From Faecalimonas umbilicata (GTDB lineage: Bacteria > Bacillota > Clostridia > Lachnospirales > Lachnospiraceae), in NCBI RefSeq assembly GCF_004346095.1, contig NZ_SLZV01000008.1, positions 37,617-101,616 of the forward strand: a stretch of DNA of 64,000 nt. The letters are read 5' to 3'. The translations under genes were made by a program, and so were the position numbers. Shown piece by piece: positions 44,390 to 54,074 of this stretch. Numbering within the stretch: the stretch's first letter is position 1; every line of letters begins with the position of its first letter. Below the pieces are notes generated by a model. The model did no database searches. It worked only from the letters and a program-made list of their open reading frames with translations, and was not told where the DNA came from.

Positions 44390-46602
44390 AGGAAATATAA
44401 CCGAGACTGATAATCTCCATTTCTTCCGTTATATTTTTCTCCATTCTGCCCTGCAGCTGCATCAGAGACAACAAGCCCTGCCTGCATCAGTTCATCACCG
44501 AAAAGAATTTCTTTCCGGTCACTGATCTGATAGGCAGCTCCTTCCTTTAGTCCTGCCAGATGCAATCGCTCAAATCCTGCATTCACAGGTTCCAGCACAC
44601 GATAATAACCAACCAGTGCCTGCCTCTGATCTTCGGATACAACCATCCATGCTGTCACATTTCCCTCAAACGGGCTTTTCAGACGATAAAACGTTCCCTT
44701 CTGAATCAATTCTCTATGCGCCTTCATGAACACAATCTGCTCTTTGATTTCCTCCAACTCCGCTTCTTCCATCGAAGTAACGTCAAGTTCATAACCAAAT
44801 GTACCAAAATAAGCTACATTTGCCCGTGTGTTTAACGGAGTATTCCTCAATACCTGATGATTTGGCACAGCAGATACATGGGATCCCATACTGCTTACCG
44901 GATAGACAAATGAAGTTCCATATTGAATCTTCAGACGTTCTACAGCATCTGTGTCATCCGAAGTCCAGCATTGTGGCGCATAATATAGAAGTCCCGGATC
45001 AAATCTTGCACCTCCGCTGGCGCAGGACTCAAATAGAATCTCCGGAAACTGCTCCGTCAATTTTTCATATAAATGATATACTCCGAGAATATATTTATGG
45101 AAAACAGATCCCTGCTTTTCTGCCTCGGAACCATGTGAATAGATTTCCGAAATGCTCCTGTTCATATCCCATTTTACATAAGAAATCGGAGCTTCTTTCA
45201 AAAGTTTCTCCATCTGACCGTAAATTCCCTCTACTACTTCTTCTCTGGAGAAATCAAGCACAAGCTGATGCCTTCCGACAGAAACATTCCTTCCCGGTGT
45301 CGATAAGATCCAATCCGGATGTTCCTCATACAACCTGCTTTTTTTGTTTGTCATCTCCGGTTCAAACCACAGACCAAACTTTAATCCCATCGCCTCAATC
45401 TTCTTGGCAAGTCCGGCAATCCCTCCCGGGAGCTTCTGCAGATTCGGATACCAGTCGCCCAGAGAGGTGAAATCGTCATTACGCTCTCCAAACCATCCAT
45501 CATCGAGCACAAACAGTTCAATTCCCAGTTCTTTTGCTTTTCCGGCAATCTTTAAAATCTTCTCCTCATTGAAGTCAAAATACGTTCCTTCCCAGTTATT
45601 GATCAGAATCGGTCTTACCTCGTCTCTGTATTTTCCCCGCACCAGTCTTGTCCGGTACAACTTATGAAAAATCTGGCTCATTCCATTGAGACCCGCATCA
45701 GAATAGACCATCACTGCCTCAGGTGTCTGGAACGTTTCTCCTTTGTTTAATTCCCAAGAAAAACGATCCGGATGGATTCCCATTGTAATTCTTGTCACAT
45801 CATAAGTATCCACCTCTGCCTGTGCGAGAAAATTTCCGCTGTATACAAGGCTAAATCCAATCGCTTCCCCGAAAGTTTCCGTTGTCTCCGGGCGCTTTAA
45901 TGCAAGGAACGGATTATAATTGCTGCTGCTAGATCCTCTCATGCTGTACACCGCCTGAATCCCATGCTCCAGCTTCCTTGTTTTGACTGCACGCTCTCTT
46001 CCCCATGCTCCGGTCAGTTCGATCATCTCATATTGCTTATCCGGCAGATCCAGACTCAGGCTCATCGCACGATCAAGAAGAATACTCTCCTCCCCTTTGT
46101 GATGAAATCTTGCATTTCTTGCAATAGCCGGAAATTCTTCATAGATTGTATACGTCAAGATCAATTCTGTCTGAATCAGTGAATCTTCCAGTGTCACCTC
46201 AAGTGTCACTGCTTCTTTCTCTTCTTCCACATAAGTGGCCGGAAGACCTTCTAACCTTGGCTTTCCATTGTAAAGTCGATGACTTTTATAAACAAATTCT
46301 GTCACTCTGCTTCCGTTTTTTTGCAAAATCTCCTGGGCCGGATATCTCATATCTCCGCTGCCATAAGCCGGATACTCTTGACGGATATGTTCCATCGAAA
46401 AAGTACTGTCATCTTCAAATGTACATACAGACATTGGTCTGTCACAAAATTCCAAAAGATGATTAAAACTCTCCCTGTCTCTGAGCCGCTTCCCAAAATA
46501 TAACTGTCCAAGCTGTCCGTTTTTTAAAATCGTAAAAATATAGCTGATTTTTTCGTTGAACAGATGAAAATTTCTACTTTCCTCATGATAAATTACTGGC
46601 AT
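44377..46602 (-). CDS. Alpha-galactosidase, GH36
   Basis: The 741-residue glycosidase releases terminal alpha-galactose from raffinose-family sugars or melibiose. An N-terminal beta-supersandwich (1-330) is followed by the (beta/alpha)8 barrel with LDDGWFGERNDD, FGLWFEPEM, the nucleophile Asp in SYVKWDMNR and the acid/base Asp in CWTSDDTDAVERL, then a C-terminal beta domain. No signal peptide, so it is cytoplasmic and needs sugar uptake. GGAGGAG precedes the ATG; it has its own promoter. Confidence 0.95.
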   Translation of the reverse strand: MPVIYHEESRNFHLFNEKISYIFTILKNGQLGQLYFGKRLRDRESFNHLLEFCDRPMSVCTFEDDSTFSMEHIRQEYPAYGSGDMRYPAQEILQKNGSRVTEFVYKSHRLYNGKPRLEGLPATYVEEEKEAVTLEVTLEDSLIQTELILTYTIYEEFPAIARNARFHHKGEESILLDRAMSLSLDLPDKQYEMIELTGAWGRERAVKTRKLEHGIQAVYSMRGSSSSNYNPFLALKRPETTETFGEAIGFSLVYSGNFLAQAEVDTYDVTRITMGIHPDRFSWELNKGETFQTPEAVMVYSDAGLNGMSQIFHKLYRTRLVRGKYRDEVRPILINNWEGTYFDFNEEKILKIAGKAKELGIELFVLDDGWFGERNDDFTSLGDWYPNLQKLPGGIAGLAKKIEAMGLKFGLWFEPEMTNKKSRLYEEHPDWILSTPGRNVSVGRHQLVLDFSREEVVEGIYGQMEKLLKEAPISYVKWDMNRSISEIYSHGSEAEKQGSVFHKYILGVYHLYEKLTEQFPEILFESCASGGARFDPGLLYYAPQCWTSDDTDAVERLKIQYGTSFVYPVSSMGSHVSAVPNHQVLRNTPLNTRANVAYFGTFGYELDVTSMEEAELEEIKEQIVFMKAHRELIQKGTFYRLKSPFEGNVTAWMVVSEDQRQALVGYYRVLEPVNAGFERLHLAGLKEGAAYQISDRKEILFGDELMQAGLVVSDAAAGQNGEKYNGRNGDYQSRLYFLQEV

Positions 46603-46695
46603 CTGATCTCCTCCTTCTCAAGTCATCCAACCGCCTCTCTGATGGACTGCACCACCCATCTCTGTTCGGTCCTATCGCTGCATCTACTGATTTCT

Positions 46696-46723
46696 ATTAT
46701 ATCGGAATCTGTCCCCAGTTCAA
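46696..46723 (-). promoter_or_regulatory. Promoter of the alpha-galactosidase gene
   Basis: The minus strand has TTGAAC (46718-46723), 16 bases, TATAAT (46696-46701), about 95 bases before the start codon. Confidence 0.6.
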
Positions 46724-46773
46724 TTTGCAGATGTCGGTATTATTTGTCCAAATGTTGGATTTCAAAATTTTAT

Positions 46774-47925
46774 CTAAAATCCATAAAAAATGTGTTCTTC
46801 TTTTCCATTCTCCGCCGCTTTCTTCGCAGCAAGACAAGCAGCTGCACTTGCAAGCCCTGCACATAAATCCGACCTGCTCTCCTTCCCTTCCAGAACATCT
46901 ACATAAGCTTTTGCAAGCTGCTCATCTCCCCCAAAATGTACCAAGCCTTCTGGATATGTAAACCTATGTTCTGCACTGTGTTTTGCATCATAATAGTCTA
47001 CTCGAAGTGTCGCTGTATAAAAGTCAAATTCTGCACTTGCTTTCGACCCTATAAAGCGCGCTCCCCGTCGTCCAGCATTATCTTTGACAAAAAATGTCTG
47101 ATGATAGGAAATAATCGTTCCATCTTCACAAGTGAAGATCGCCGCTCCTACATCCTCATTTCCAGTATCTTTTGCAAAACAGCAATATTTCCCGGTAGGT
47201 TCCTCTTTCCGCTCTGTTTTCACAACAAAGCTACTTTCCGGACAGGTATGATATTCGCTGCAATCCTCACAGCAGAGCCCTGCTTCTTTTTCTCCTTTGA
47301 AATACATTTTTGCAGTCTTTGCCACAACACTCACCGGACGTTTCCCCAAAATGTAAGTAATATAATCCATGTCATGTGTTGATTTCTGTAAAAACAGCCC
47401 TCCCGTCAGGGAATCATCCCGATACCAGCTATGATAGTAAACACTGCCATACGGCACATGATTCGTTGCTTGTACGGACAGAACTTCTCCCAGTTCTCCA
47501 CTATCCACTAATTTTTTCATTTCTTTTACAATACAAGTAAACCTAAGCGGAAAGGATACAACTGTCTGTCCGCGCATCCCTTCCGATGCATGCAGCAGGC
47601 GCTGGTACTGTTCTTCATTAATGCAAACTGGTTTTTCTAAAAACAATGGTATCTTTTTCTGAAATACCAACTCCGCATATTTCGTATGTTGATTGCAGCG
47701 TGTTCCGATCAGCACACCATCTAACCTTTCTTTTCCCAACATCTCTTCCGCTGTTTCATAAAAAACAGTCTGTGCAAATTCTGCTGTCTGTGCAAATGCT
47801 TCCTGCTTCTGGCACCAAAGTGGATCTGCAACTGCAGCAACCTGAACTGGTGCTTGGATTCCTTGAAATGCTTTCATCATCGTTTCACTTCGCAAACCAT
47901 ATCCTATAATCCCTAATTTCTTCAA
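46774..47925 (-). CDS. Gfo/Idh/MocA family oxidoreductase with Cys-rich insertion
   Basis: The 383-residue enzyme has an N-terminal Rossmann domain (LKKLGIIGYGLRSETMM; EKPVCIN with the catalytic Lys) and a C-terminal alpha/beta domain (LQKSTHDMDYITYILG). A Cys-rich insertion (CCEDCSEYHTCPES then KYCCFAKD, about 235-275) is outside the classic fold and may bind metal. The best start is TTG at 47925 with AAGGA seven bases upstream. Substrate, probably a sugar or inositol derivative, is unknown. Confidence 0.87.
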   Translation of the reverse strand: MKKLGIIGYGLRSETMMKAFQGIQAPVQVAAVADPLWCQKQEAFAQTAEFAQTVFYETAEEMLGKERLDGVLIGTRCNQHTKYAELVFQKKIPLFLEKPVCINEEQYQRLLHASEGMRGQTVVSFPLRFTCIVKEMKKLVDSGELGEVLSVQATNHVPYGSVYYHSWYRDDSLTGGLFLQKSTHDMDYITYILGKRPVSVVAKTAKMYFKGEKEAGLCCEDCSEYHTCPESSFVVKTERKEEPTGKYCCFAKDTGNEDVGAAIFTCEDGTIISYHQTFFVKDNAGRRGARFIGSKASAEFDFYTATLRVDYYDAKHSAEHRFTYPEGLVHFGGDEQLAKAYVDVLEGKESRSDLCAGLASAAACLAAKKAAENGKEEHIFYGF

Positions 47926-47977
47926 TCTTATTTCCTTCTTCCTTAAAATTTCTTTTCTATTTTTTCTGTTGATACTT

Positions 47978-48006
47978 ATTATTACCGGAACCGCTCTCTC
48001 CGTCAA
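47978..48006 (-). promoter_or_regulatory. Promoter of the Gfo/Idh/MocA gene
   Basis: The minus strand has TTGACG (48001-48006), 17 bases, AATAAT (47978-47983). Confidence 0.6.
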
Positions 48007-48067
48007 TAAAAAATCCTGATACACTGACAAAAATGTTTACCCTTCACTTCTCTTTCCAAAAATAGAC

Positions 48068-48114
48068 AAAAAATACCCTGACCTCCTCTCTTTTTTAAGG
48101 TATGGCCAGGGTAT
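48068..48114 (-). terminator. Intrinsic terminator of pckA
   Basis: ATACCCTGGCC pairs with GGTCAGGGTAT, followed by six Ts on the minus strand, about 50 bases after the pckA stop. Confidence 0.88.
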
Positions 48115-48161
48115 CTTCATGAAATCATTTATTCTTTTTTCGAACAGTCAACTGGCAATAT

Positions 48162-49850
48162 CTAAACTTCTGCTACCAGTTTTTTCAGTGCTTCCAATGC
48201 TTCCTCCGGAAGTTTGTCGTATCCGTCTTTGTTTACGGCAAATCCTTCTACTGCATTGACACGATTCTGCATTGCATTCTTTAACTGTGCCTTGTAATCT
48301 TCGTCATTCAGATCCGGAACAAATCCTTCCCATTCCATGATCTCAATGTCTTCAAAAGCTCCCCACTGTTTGAATTCTGCTTTTCCTTCTACAATTGCTT
48401 CTAAGATTCCAAGTGTATCTTTTGGCTGTACTTTCTTGCCCATGAAGTCACCTGTATTGACGATATAGCAGTCTACATTCTTTTCTTCCACTAATTTTTT
48501 GAACTTCTCATAATCATTTACCAGTGGATATGTTCTGAATGGGTTTGCATATGGAACGATACGGAGTGCATTTAAGTCTGTTCCTGCTGCAACACGCTCT
48601 GCTGTGGATGTCTTTGTTGCAAGTGTCGCTCCCATTACGGATGCAAGTGCAGCTCCTTTTAATTTTACTACCGGCGGAATAGTAGGATCTTTCATGATCC
48701 AGAAGATTGCATTTACCGGAGCATCAATCTTATCTACACGGTTCGGTGACCATAATTTTGACTTGATTGCACGTCCGTTACCATTTCTGATATCTTCTGT
48801 CACTAACTGGATATGTCCTTCTTCGTCCATAGTAGCAGAACAGTTCTGAGCAGATAATAAATACTGATTATCCGGGCATCCAGTTGGATAATCTGCTGTC
48901 TTATCAAAATAAGTCGGTTCTAATGCTACCGAAGAACATGTGTCTGTATTGATAATAAATGCATCATCATGTAATACTGTAATCGGATATTTTCCACCAT
49001 GTTTTGCATGTGTCAGTGTAGATTTACCTGATCCGGAAAGTCCGAATACAGATGCTACGAACTTAGAACCATCCGCAAGTGTGTATTCTTTCTGTCCACC
49101 ATGGCAGGAAGCATATCCGTTTCTATTTGCGATTGCCCATGCCATTGTCAATGTTCCTTTTTTATGCTCTCCGAAATATCTCATACCTAAGATACATGCG
49201 CAGTTCTCTGCAGTATCAAAATAGCATAAGGTCAGCGGATCACTCAGACAGCTGAAATCTACGTCCGGTCTTTCCTGTGGAATCCACTGTGGATCTGAGA
49301 AAATATAAATATCCGGTTCTTTTCCCTCTCCGACTGGTTTTGATTTCTTATACATTTTCACATATTCATCTGACATGTACTGGAAGTTGAGCATCCAGTT
49401 GTACATGATATTCTCTTCGCCTTCCGGAATCAGAAGATGTGCTTTTACCATGAATTCTGGGTCAAGACCTACGAATACTTCTGCGTGGTACATTGTTTTC
49501 CAACGTGATTCATAGATAGCATCCATCGCTACTTTGTCAAGCTTTGCAGAATCTACTCCCGGCTCTCCTTTGATCCGGCGAGCTGCTGCGTAACGTCCTG
49601 TTACTGCTCCGTCATTGAATAAAAGAACTTTTGCATCTTTCTCAAGACCAAATTCTTCTCCTCTATATACAGGCATATCTGTCACGATTGTTCCTGGTGA
49701 ATTTTTTGCTAACTCATAAGCTTCTTTTAAAGTATTTACTTTCACTACATTGTTTCCATAAAATGCAGCTTCGATGATAGAACGTGTTTTTGAAAAACCT
49801 GGTTTTCCAGCACCGATTTCGTTAATTGGATAATAAGCTTTTGTTGACAT
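48162..49850 (-). CDS. pckA: Phosphoenolpyruvate carboxykinase (ATP)
   Basis: The 562-residue enzyme interconverts oxaloacetate and PEP with ATP/ADP. The ATP-type signature GLSGSGKSTLTHAKHGG (P-loop), the metal-binding HDDAFIIN and the KLWSPNRVDKIDAP region are present. In fermenting gut Firmicutes it often runs toward oxaloacetate. The start at 49850 (MSTKAYYP) has AAGGAGG upstream. Monocistronic, with strong promoter and terminator. Confidence 0.95.
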   Translation of the reverse strand: MSTKAYYPINEIGAGKPGFSKTRSIIEAAFYGNNVVKVNTLKEAYELAKNSPGTIVTDMPVYRGEEFGLEKDAKVLLFNDGAVTGRYAAARRIKGEPGVDSAKLDKVAMDAIYESRWKTMYHAEVFVGLDPEFMVKAHLLIPEGEENIMYNWMLNFQYMSDEYVKMYKKSKPVGEGKEPDIYIFSDPQWIPQERPDVDFSCLSDPLTLCYFDTAENCACILGMRYFGEHKKGTLTMAWAIANRNGYASCHGGQKEYTLADGSKFVASVFGLSGSGKSTLTHAKHGGKYPITVLHDDAFIINTDTCSSVALEPTYFDKTADYPTGCPDNQYLLSAQNCSATMDEEGHIQLVTEDIRNGNGRAIKSKLWSPNRVDKIDAPVNAIFWIMKDPTIPPVVKLKGAALASVMGATLATKTSTAERVAAGTDLNALRIVPYANPFRTYPLVNDYEKFKKLVEEKNVDCYIVNTGDFMGKKVQPKDTLGILEAIVEGKAEFKQWGAFEDIEIMEWEGFVPDLNDEDYKAQLKNAMQNRVNAVEGFAVNKDGYDKLPEEALEALKKLVAEV

Positions 49851-49885
49851 ATTCGATATCCTCCTTAAATTCCGAATTTGCATTC

Positions 49886-49914
49886 ATTATCTCATTTTGT
49901 TTTCAAAATGTCAA
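49886..49914 (-). promoter_or_regulatory. Promoter of pckA
   Basis: The minus strand has TTGACA (49909-49914), 17 bases, GATAAT (49886-49891), 36 bases before the start codon. Confidence 0.8.
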
Positions 49915-49990
49915 TCTTTTTATTGAAATTTTACAATATTTATCATTCATTTATGCCTCGTTTTTTTGTTGAATTTATCGAAAAACTAAG

Positions 49991-50026
49991 AAAAATGCAG
50001 GATTATTTTTATTTTCCTGCATTTTT
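49991..50026 (-). terminator. Terminator of the glycosyltransferase operon
   Basis: AAAAATGCAGGA pairs with TCCTGCATTTTT, symmetrical, so it can stop both strands. It lies about 80 bases after the stop at 50105. Confidence 0.8.
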
Positions 50027-50104
50027 ATTGTATCTCATGTGTTTTTGTCCTTTATTTACGTGGCACTCACATAGTATTATGCAATTTATTTGTTAAAAAA
50101 TTCA

Positions 50105-51121
50105 CTATGCATTCTTTTTGCAAAGTGCACTGTAATAATATTTCAATTTTTTCGCCTGACAAAGCACATCCCTCTCCTTTGCTCTCATTCTACCACCATC
50201 TGTCAAAAGCGGGATCTGACACTGCAATATCTGATGGACACGCACCCAGAATTCATCGTTATTTTTACATTTATACACATCCCGCCCATCCTCAAGCCAG
50301 TTTTTATAAACCGGAATATCTCTTAAAATAACCGGAATCTGCGAGGAGAGTGCTTCCAGTACAACAATTCCTTCTGTCTCCTCATACGATGGAAATAAAA
50401 AGAGATCACAACTGCTGTACGCCTTCTTTAACTCTTCCTTTGGTACATATCCTGCAAATGTCAGATTCGGCAAATCCGTGTGAATCGCATCTCTGACCTT
50501 CTTGGGAATCTGAAGTTCTGGTGTATATCCAAACCAAATAAACTGATACTCCGGCATTCTCCCTGCCAGTTCCACAAAGTCAAGAATTCCTTTTCGTTCA
50601 AAGTACAGCCCAACCGACATTACAATCTTGTCCTCGTTGCGAAATCCATATTTTCTTCGAAAAGACTCTCGATCCAGTACATTTTTCTGGAATTCACAAG
50701 TATCCACTCCGTTTGAAATCACTTCTATCGGATTCTTGATCCCATATCCGTTCAATAGCGATTTTGAATATTCCGTCGGTGTCAGAATCAAATCTGCCAT
50801 CTGATAACATTTCATGATCCACCATTTAAAAAGAGGCGCCGTCAGATTGGATCCCACAAAGGAGTTTCGAAAATCTTCCTTTGTCGAATGGGCATGATAC
50901 ACTACTTTCTTTCCTTCTCTTTTTGCCTTCTTTGCCATATGATAATCACTCGGAAATACCGTATTTAGATGCACAATATCAAAATCTTCCCGAGGATCAC
51001 AGGTCAGTTCTACCTGCTCCGACTTAAGAGCATTTTTTTGCATGAACATTGCACGTCCGACTCCACTTCTCGACACAATCTTCTCGTTTTTCGCGTAAAG
51101 CAATACTTTCATTTCTCTCAT
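50105..51121 (-). CDS. GT4 glycosyltransferase, second of a pair
   Basis: The 338-residue protein has two Rossmann-like domains. VISNGVDTCEF marks the middle, and the donor site EETEGIVVLEAL shows the E-x7-E motif of retaining GT4 enzymes. In many Firmicutes a pair of GT4 enzymes makes mono- then diglycosyl diacylglycerol, the anchor of lipoteichoic acid; this one would add the second sugar. It overlaps the upstream gene by 98 bases. ATGs at 51121 and 51112 are both possible starts. Confidence 0.82.
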   Translation of the reverse strand: MREMKVLLYAKNEKIVSRSGVGRAMFMQKNALKSEQVELTCDPREDFDIVHLNTVFPSDYHMAKKAKREGKKVVYHAHSTKEDFRNSFVGSNLTAPLFKWWIMKCYQMADLILTPTEYSKSLLNGYGIKNPIEVISNGVDTCEFQKNVLDRESFRRKYGFRNEDKIVMSVGLYFERKGILDFVELAGRMPEYQFIWFGYTPELQIPKKVRDAIHTDLPNLTFAGYVPKEELKKAYSSCDLFLFPSYEETEGIVVLEALSSQIPVILRDIPVYKNWLEDGRDVYKCKNNDEFWVRVHQILQCQIPLLTDGGRMRAKERDVLCQAKKLKYYYSALCKKNA

Positions 51122-52277
51122 ATCCTCCTCTCCATACTTCCTTTTGATACAGGTTCAGTACCATATTTCCAAACTGCTCTGTCCCGAATTTCCGTGCGTT
51201 GTTCCGGCTATGCTCCGCTGCCTTTTCCATCCACAAAGGCTCCTTTAAGATACCGCTGACTATCTCTGAAAATTCGTTTAAGTTCTCGTAAGAATAACCA
51301 TTTCCGCCTTCCTCGAGTACCCCGTACAGGCAGGCATCTTTCCTGCACACAAGCGGTAATCCACTCGCCATCGCCTCTATATAGGTAAGTCCCTGTGTCT
51401 CACTTGTCGATGCACAGACAAAAAGATCTCCTAACTGATAATAATTTGCTATATCTTCCGGTGCTGCCATCCCGGTAAATTTTACATAAGTTCCAAGTCG
51501 AAGTTTCTCTGTCAGTTCCTCTAGACTTTCTCTCGCTGGTCCATCCCCGACAATCAGCAGCCGCACATTTTCCCCATGTTTGACCAAATGACACATGCCA
51601 TAAATTAATTCATCGACCCGTTTTTCAAATCCAAGTCTTCCAAGACTTAACAACACCCTCGCCTCCTGTGGAATATCATACTTGATCCGAAGCTGTTTGA
51701 TTTTTTCCTCCTCACACGATTGCTGAAATTTATCGAGACAGATTCCTGATGGAATCACCGTAATTTCACTCTCTGTCAATCCATATTCTCTGAGCGTACG
51801 TTCCACCTTCTTTGTTGGAGCAATCACAGCATCTACACAAGACAGCCGCATTTTCATCCATTTTCCAAGCATCTCTCGACTTACGTTTTTTCCAAACGGA
51901 ACATACTCTGTATACTGCTCATACAACGTATGATAAGTATGCAGCAATACTGCTCCTGTTTTCCTTGCAATTCGTTTTGCAAAGCCAAAACTAAAAAATT
52001 CACACTGACTGTGAATGACATCTGGATTCCACTCGATAATCTCCTGCACATATGCCCTGCCCCGCGATACTGGAATTCGCACATCCGGATAGATTTTTGC
52101 CGGAACAGAACGAATATAGTACACATTTTCCATCTGATAGGTACTGCATGTATCCGACACTGCAAGAATCTTTACCTCGTGTCCGTTCTTCTCTAATTCC
52201 CTCTCCAAATTCAAGACAGATGTCACGACACCGTTGATTGCAGGCCTAAACAAATCTGTTGTAATAAGTATCTTCAT
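51024..52277 (-). CDS. GT4 glycosyltransferase, likely diacylglycerol glucosyltransferase
   Basis: The 417-residue protein starts MKILITTDLFRPAINGVVTSV with the acceptor-site glycine-rich loop of diacylglycerol glucosyltransferases. It has PDVIHSQCEFFSFGFAKRIA, HTYHTLYEQYTEY, VIPSGICLDKF and donor site SETQGLTYIEAMASGLP. These match the monoglucosyl-diacylglycerol synthase group. The last about 33 residues read over the start of the next gene and look unlike a family C-terminus, so the stop may have moved. Followed by a second GT4 and preceded by a VTT-family gene. Confidence 0.85.
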   Translation of the reverse strand: MKILITTDLFRPAINGVVTSVLNLERELEKNGHEVKILAVSDTCSTYQMENVYYIRSVPAKIYPDVRIPVSRGRAYVQEIIEWNPDVIHSQCEFFSFGFAKRIARKTGAVLLHTYHTLYEQYTEYVPFGKNVSREMLGKWMKMRLSCVDAVIAPTKKVERTLREYGLTESEITVIPSGICLDKFQQSCEEEKIKQLRIKYDIPQEARVLLSLGRLGFEKRVDELIYGMCHLVKHGENVRLLIVGDGPARESLEELTEKLRLGTYVKFTGMAAPEDIANYYQLGDLFVCASTSETQGLTYIEAMASGLPLVCRKDACLYGVLEEGGNGYSYENLNEFSEIVSGILKEPLWMEKAAEHSRNNARKFGTEQFGNMVLNLYQKEVWRGGYERNESIALREKREDCVEKWSRTCNVHAKKCS

Positions 52278-52296
52278 AATGCTCTCCTCCTTCTGT

Positions 52297-52896
52297 CTAT
52301 ATCAACTGCAAACCACTGATCCACGTTCCCGCATAAACAAGTGCCAGACTATAGATGGCAATCGATCCTGGTTTTCCAAGTAAAATAATGGCAGAAAACC
52401 GCTTCCATGACATCTTTGTAAGTCCCGCCAACATACACAGAAAATCATCCGGCGCACATGGAAAGAAAATCGCAACTGCAAAAAACTTATCAAATTTCTT
52501 TCCTTTTTCAAGCCATTGTGCATATTTTTCATATGTTTCTTCTTTGACAAAATATTTTACAAAACACTGTCCATACCGCCTTGCAAGATAAAAATTAATC
52601 ATCGATCCAATCACAATCCCGATATAATTGTATAGAAGTCCCATCCATGGTCCAAACAAGATCACACCTGCTGCACAGGAAATCCCGCCAGGGATAATCG
52701 GAACTACCACTTGTACCATCTGAATGAAGATAAAGAACAGTGGTCCAAAGATTCCTCCCCGCTCTATCAACATTTCCATCTTCGTCCGGTCTGTAAACAG
52801 TCCGTTCTGCATTCCATATATTACAAACAATACCATTGCTGTTATGCTGATTGCTGTAAAAAAATGAATCGTATATCTCACTGATCGCTTACTCAT
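52297..52896 (-). CDS. VTT (TVP38/TMEM64, DedA-like) membrane protein
   Basis: The 199-residue protein has about five hydrophobic segments. The family loop is IIPGGISCAAGVILFGPWMGLLYNYIGIVIGSMINFYLARRYG, and the C-terminal part carries FFPCAPDDFLCMLAGLTKMSWKRF. VTT/DedA proteins scramble or flip lipids across membranes. It lies 19 bases upstream of the first GT4 gene, which fits a role in glycolipid synthesis. The ATG at 52896 follows GGGGG. Confidence 0.88.
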   Translation of the reverse strand: MSKRSVRYTIHFFTAISITAMVLFVIYGMQNGLFTDRTKMEMLIERGGIFGPLFFIFIQMVQVVVPIIPGGISCAAGVILFGPWMGLLYNYIGIVIGSMINFYLARRYGQCFVKYFVKEETYEKYAQWLEKGKKFDKFFAVAIFFPCAPDDFLCMLAGLTKMSWKRFSAIILLGKPGSIAIYSLALVYAGTWISGLQLI

Positions 52897-53139
52897 CTAC
52901 ATACCCCCTTTTGTATACTCCTTATCATATCAGCATAAATTTAAGTTATCTTGAGGGGATTATTAAGAAAAATGAAAGATTTTCTTTGGATATTCAAAAT
53001 ACAATCCGACCTTTATTTTTTATAGATTTTATCTGGTTTTCATTTCTTTCATCTGCGTTTTATGATACAATCTACAAAACAGCGAATCATGAAACTTTTT
53101 GTTTTACCTGATTGCCAACAGCAGGGAAGAGGAATCAAA

Positions 53140-53244
53140 ATGGATCAAAATCAATCTTGTCTGTTTACTGTACGCTACTCAGAATCTATTCTAAAACTAT
53201 TGCTCGAAAAATGTAGTAATGCACATGTAATAACAGTAGAATAA
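53140..53244 (+). CDS. 34-residue leader or small peptide
   Basis: A short frame with GAGG before the ATG ends 11 bases before the GNAT start. It encodes MDQNQSCLFTVRYSESILKLL and a further 13 residues. It could be a translated leader or a gene remnant. No family recognised. Confidence 0.35.
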   Translation: MDQNQSCLFTVRYSESILKLLLEKCSNAHVITVE

Positions 53245-53255
53245 AGGAGTTTTTT

Positions 53256-53705
53256 ATGATAGAGATAAAAAAAGTCACTACAAACAAGAAACAATATCTG
53301 CCTCTTCTGCTCCTTGCAGATGAGCAGGAGGATATGATCGATCGCTATCTGGAACGTGGTACTATGTACATACTGGACGACAATGGAGTCAAAGGGGTCT
53401 GTGTTGTCACCGATGAAGGTGATGGTATTCTGGAGATAAAAAACATTGCAACGGATTCGCATTTCCACCGGAAAGGCTATGGCAGAATGCTGATCAAATT
53501 TATAGAGGAAACCTACCACAATCAGTATTCCATCCTCCAGGTTGGTACCGGAGACAGTCCGCTTACCATTCCATTTTATGAAGCCTGCGGATTTGTCCGC
53601 TCCCATGCAGTAAAAGATTTTTTTGTTAAAAACTACGACCATGCGATCTATGAATGCGGCATTCAGTTAAAAGATATGATTTATCTTCAAAAAAACCTCG
53701 TATAG
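53256..53705 (+). CDS. GNAT family N-acetyltransferase
   Basis: The 149-residue protein has ILEIKNIATDSHFHRKGYGRMLIKFIEE, the acetyl-CoA binding motif (HRKGYGR), and IPFYEACGFVRS near the end. The acceptor is unknown. AAAGGAG precedes the ATG. It shares a two-way terminator with yerC on the other strand. Confidence 0.88.
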   Translation: MIEIKKVTTNKKQYLPLLLLADEQEDMIDRYLERGTMYILDDNGVKGVCVVTDEGDGILEIKNIATDSHFHRKGYGRMLIKFIEETYHNQYSILQVGTGDSPLTIPFYEACGFVRSHAVKDFFVKNYDHAIYECGIQLKDMIYLQKNLV

Positions 53706-53708
53706 AAC

Positions 53709-53766
53709 CAAAAAAGAAGCAAAAACCATTGCAAGATTCTCTCCTGCAAGGCTTTTGCTTCTTTTA
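53709..53766. terminator. Two-way terminator between GNAT gene and yerC
   Basis: AAGAAGCAAAA pairs with TTTTGCTTCTT, with further pairing TTGCA/TGCAA inside. A-run and T-run on both sides allow use in both directions. Confidence 0.8.
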
Positions 53767-53786
53767 TTCCGTTCTTTTTTCTCTTT

Positions 53787-54074
53787 CTATTCTCCGATAC
53801 GCTCAAATACCATATCGTATCCATCATTTCCATAGTTCAATGACCGATTGACACGGCTGATCGTCGCTGTAGATGCGCCGGTCTTCTCGGCGATCTCCAA
53901 ATATGTCTTCTGTTCCCGAAGCATCTTGGCCACCTCAAAACGCTGTGATAATGACATTAACTCATTAATCGTACAGATATCTTCAAAGAAAGTGTAACAC
54001 TCGGCTTTATCTTTCAAACTCAAAATTGCATCAAACAATAGATCTGTCGCTTCCGTCCTAATCTGCTTACTCAT
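53787..54074 (-). CDS. yerC: YerC/TrpR-related DNA-binding protein
   Basis: The 95-residue protein belongs to the YerC/YecD family, which shares the TrpR fold. The HTH is at FEVAKMLREQKTYLEIAEKTGASTATISRVNRSL. In Bacillus its role is poorly known. Length is typical. It lies 89 bases upstream of the PHP gene on the same strand. Confidence 0.9.
   Translation of the reverse strand: MSKQIRTEATDLLFDAILSLKDKAECYTFFEDICTINELMSLSQRFEVAKMLREQKTYLEIAEKTGASTATISRVNRSLNYGNDGYDMVFERIGE

Noticed and set aside
44799..45470. 223-codon frame on the plus strand
   Set aside because: Antisense to the GH36 catalytic barrel; no recognisable features.
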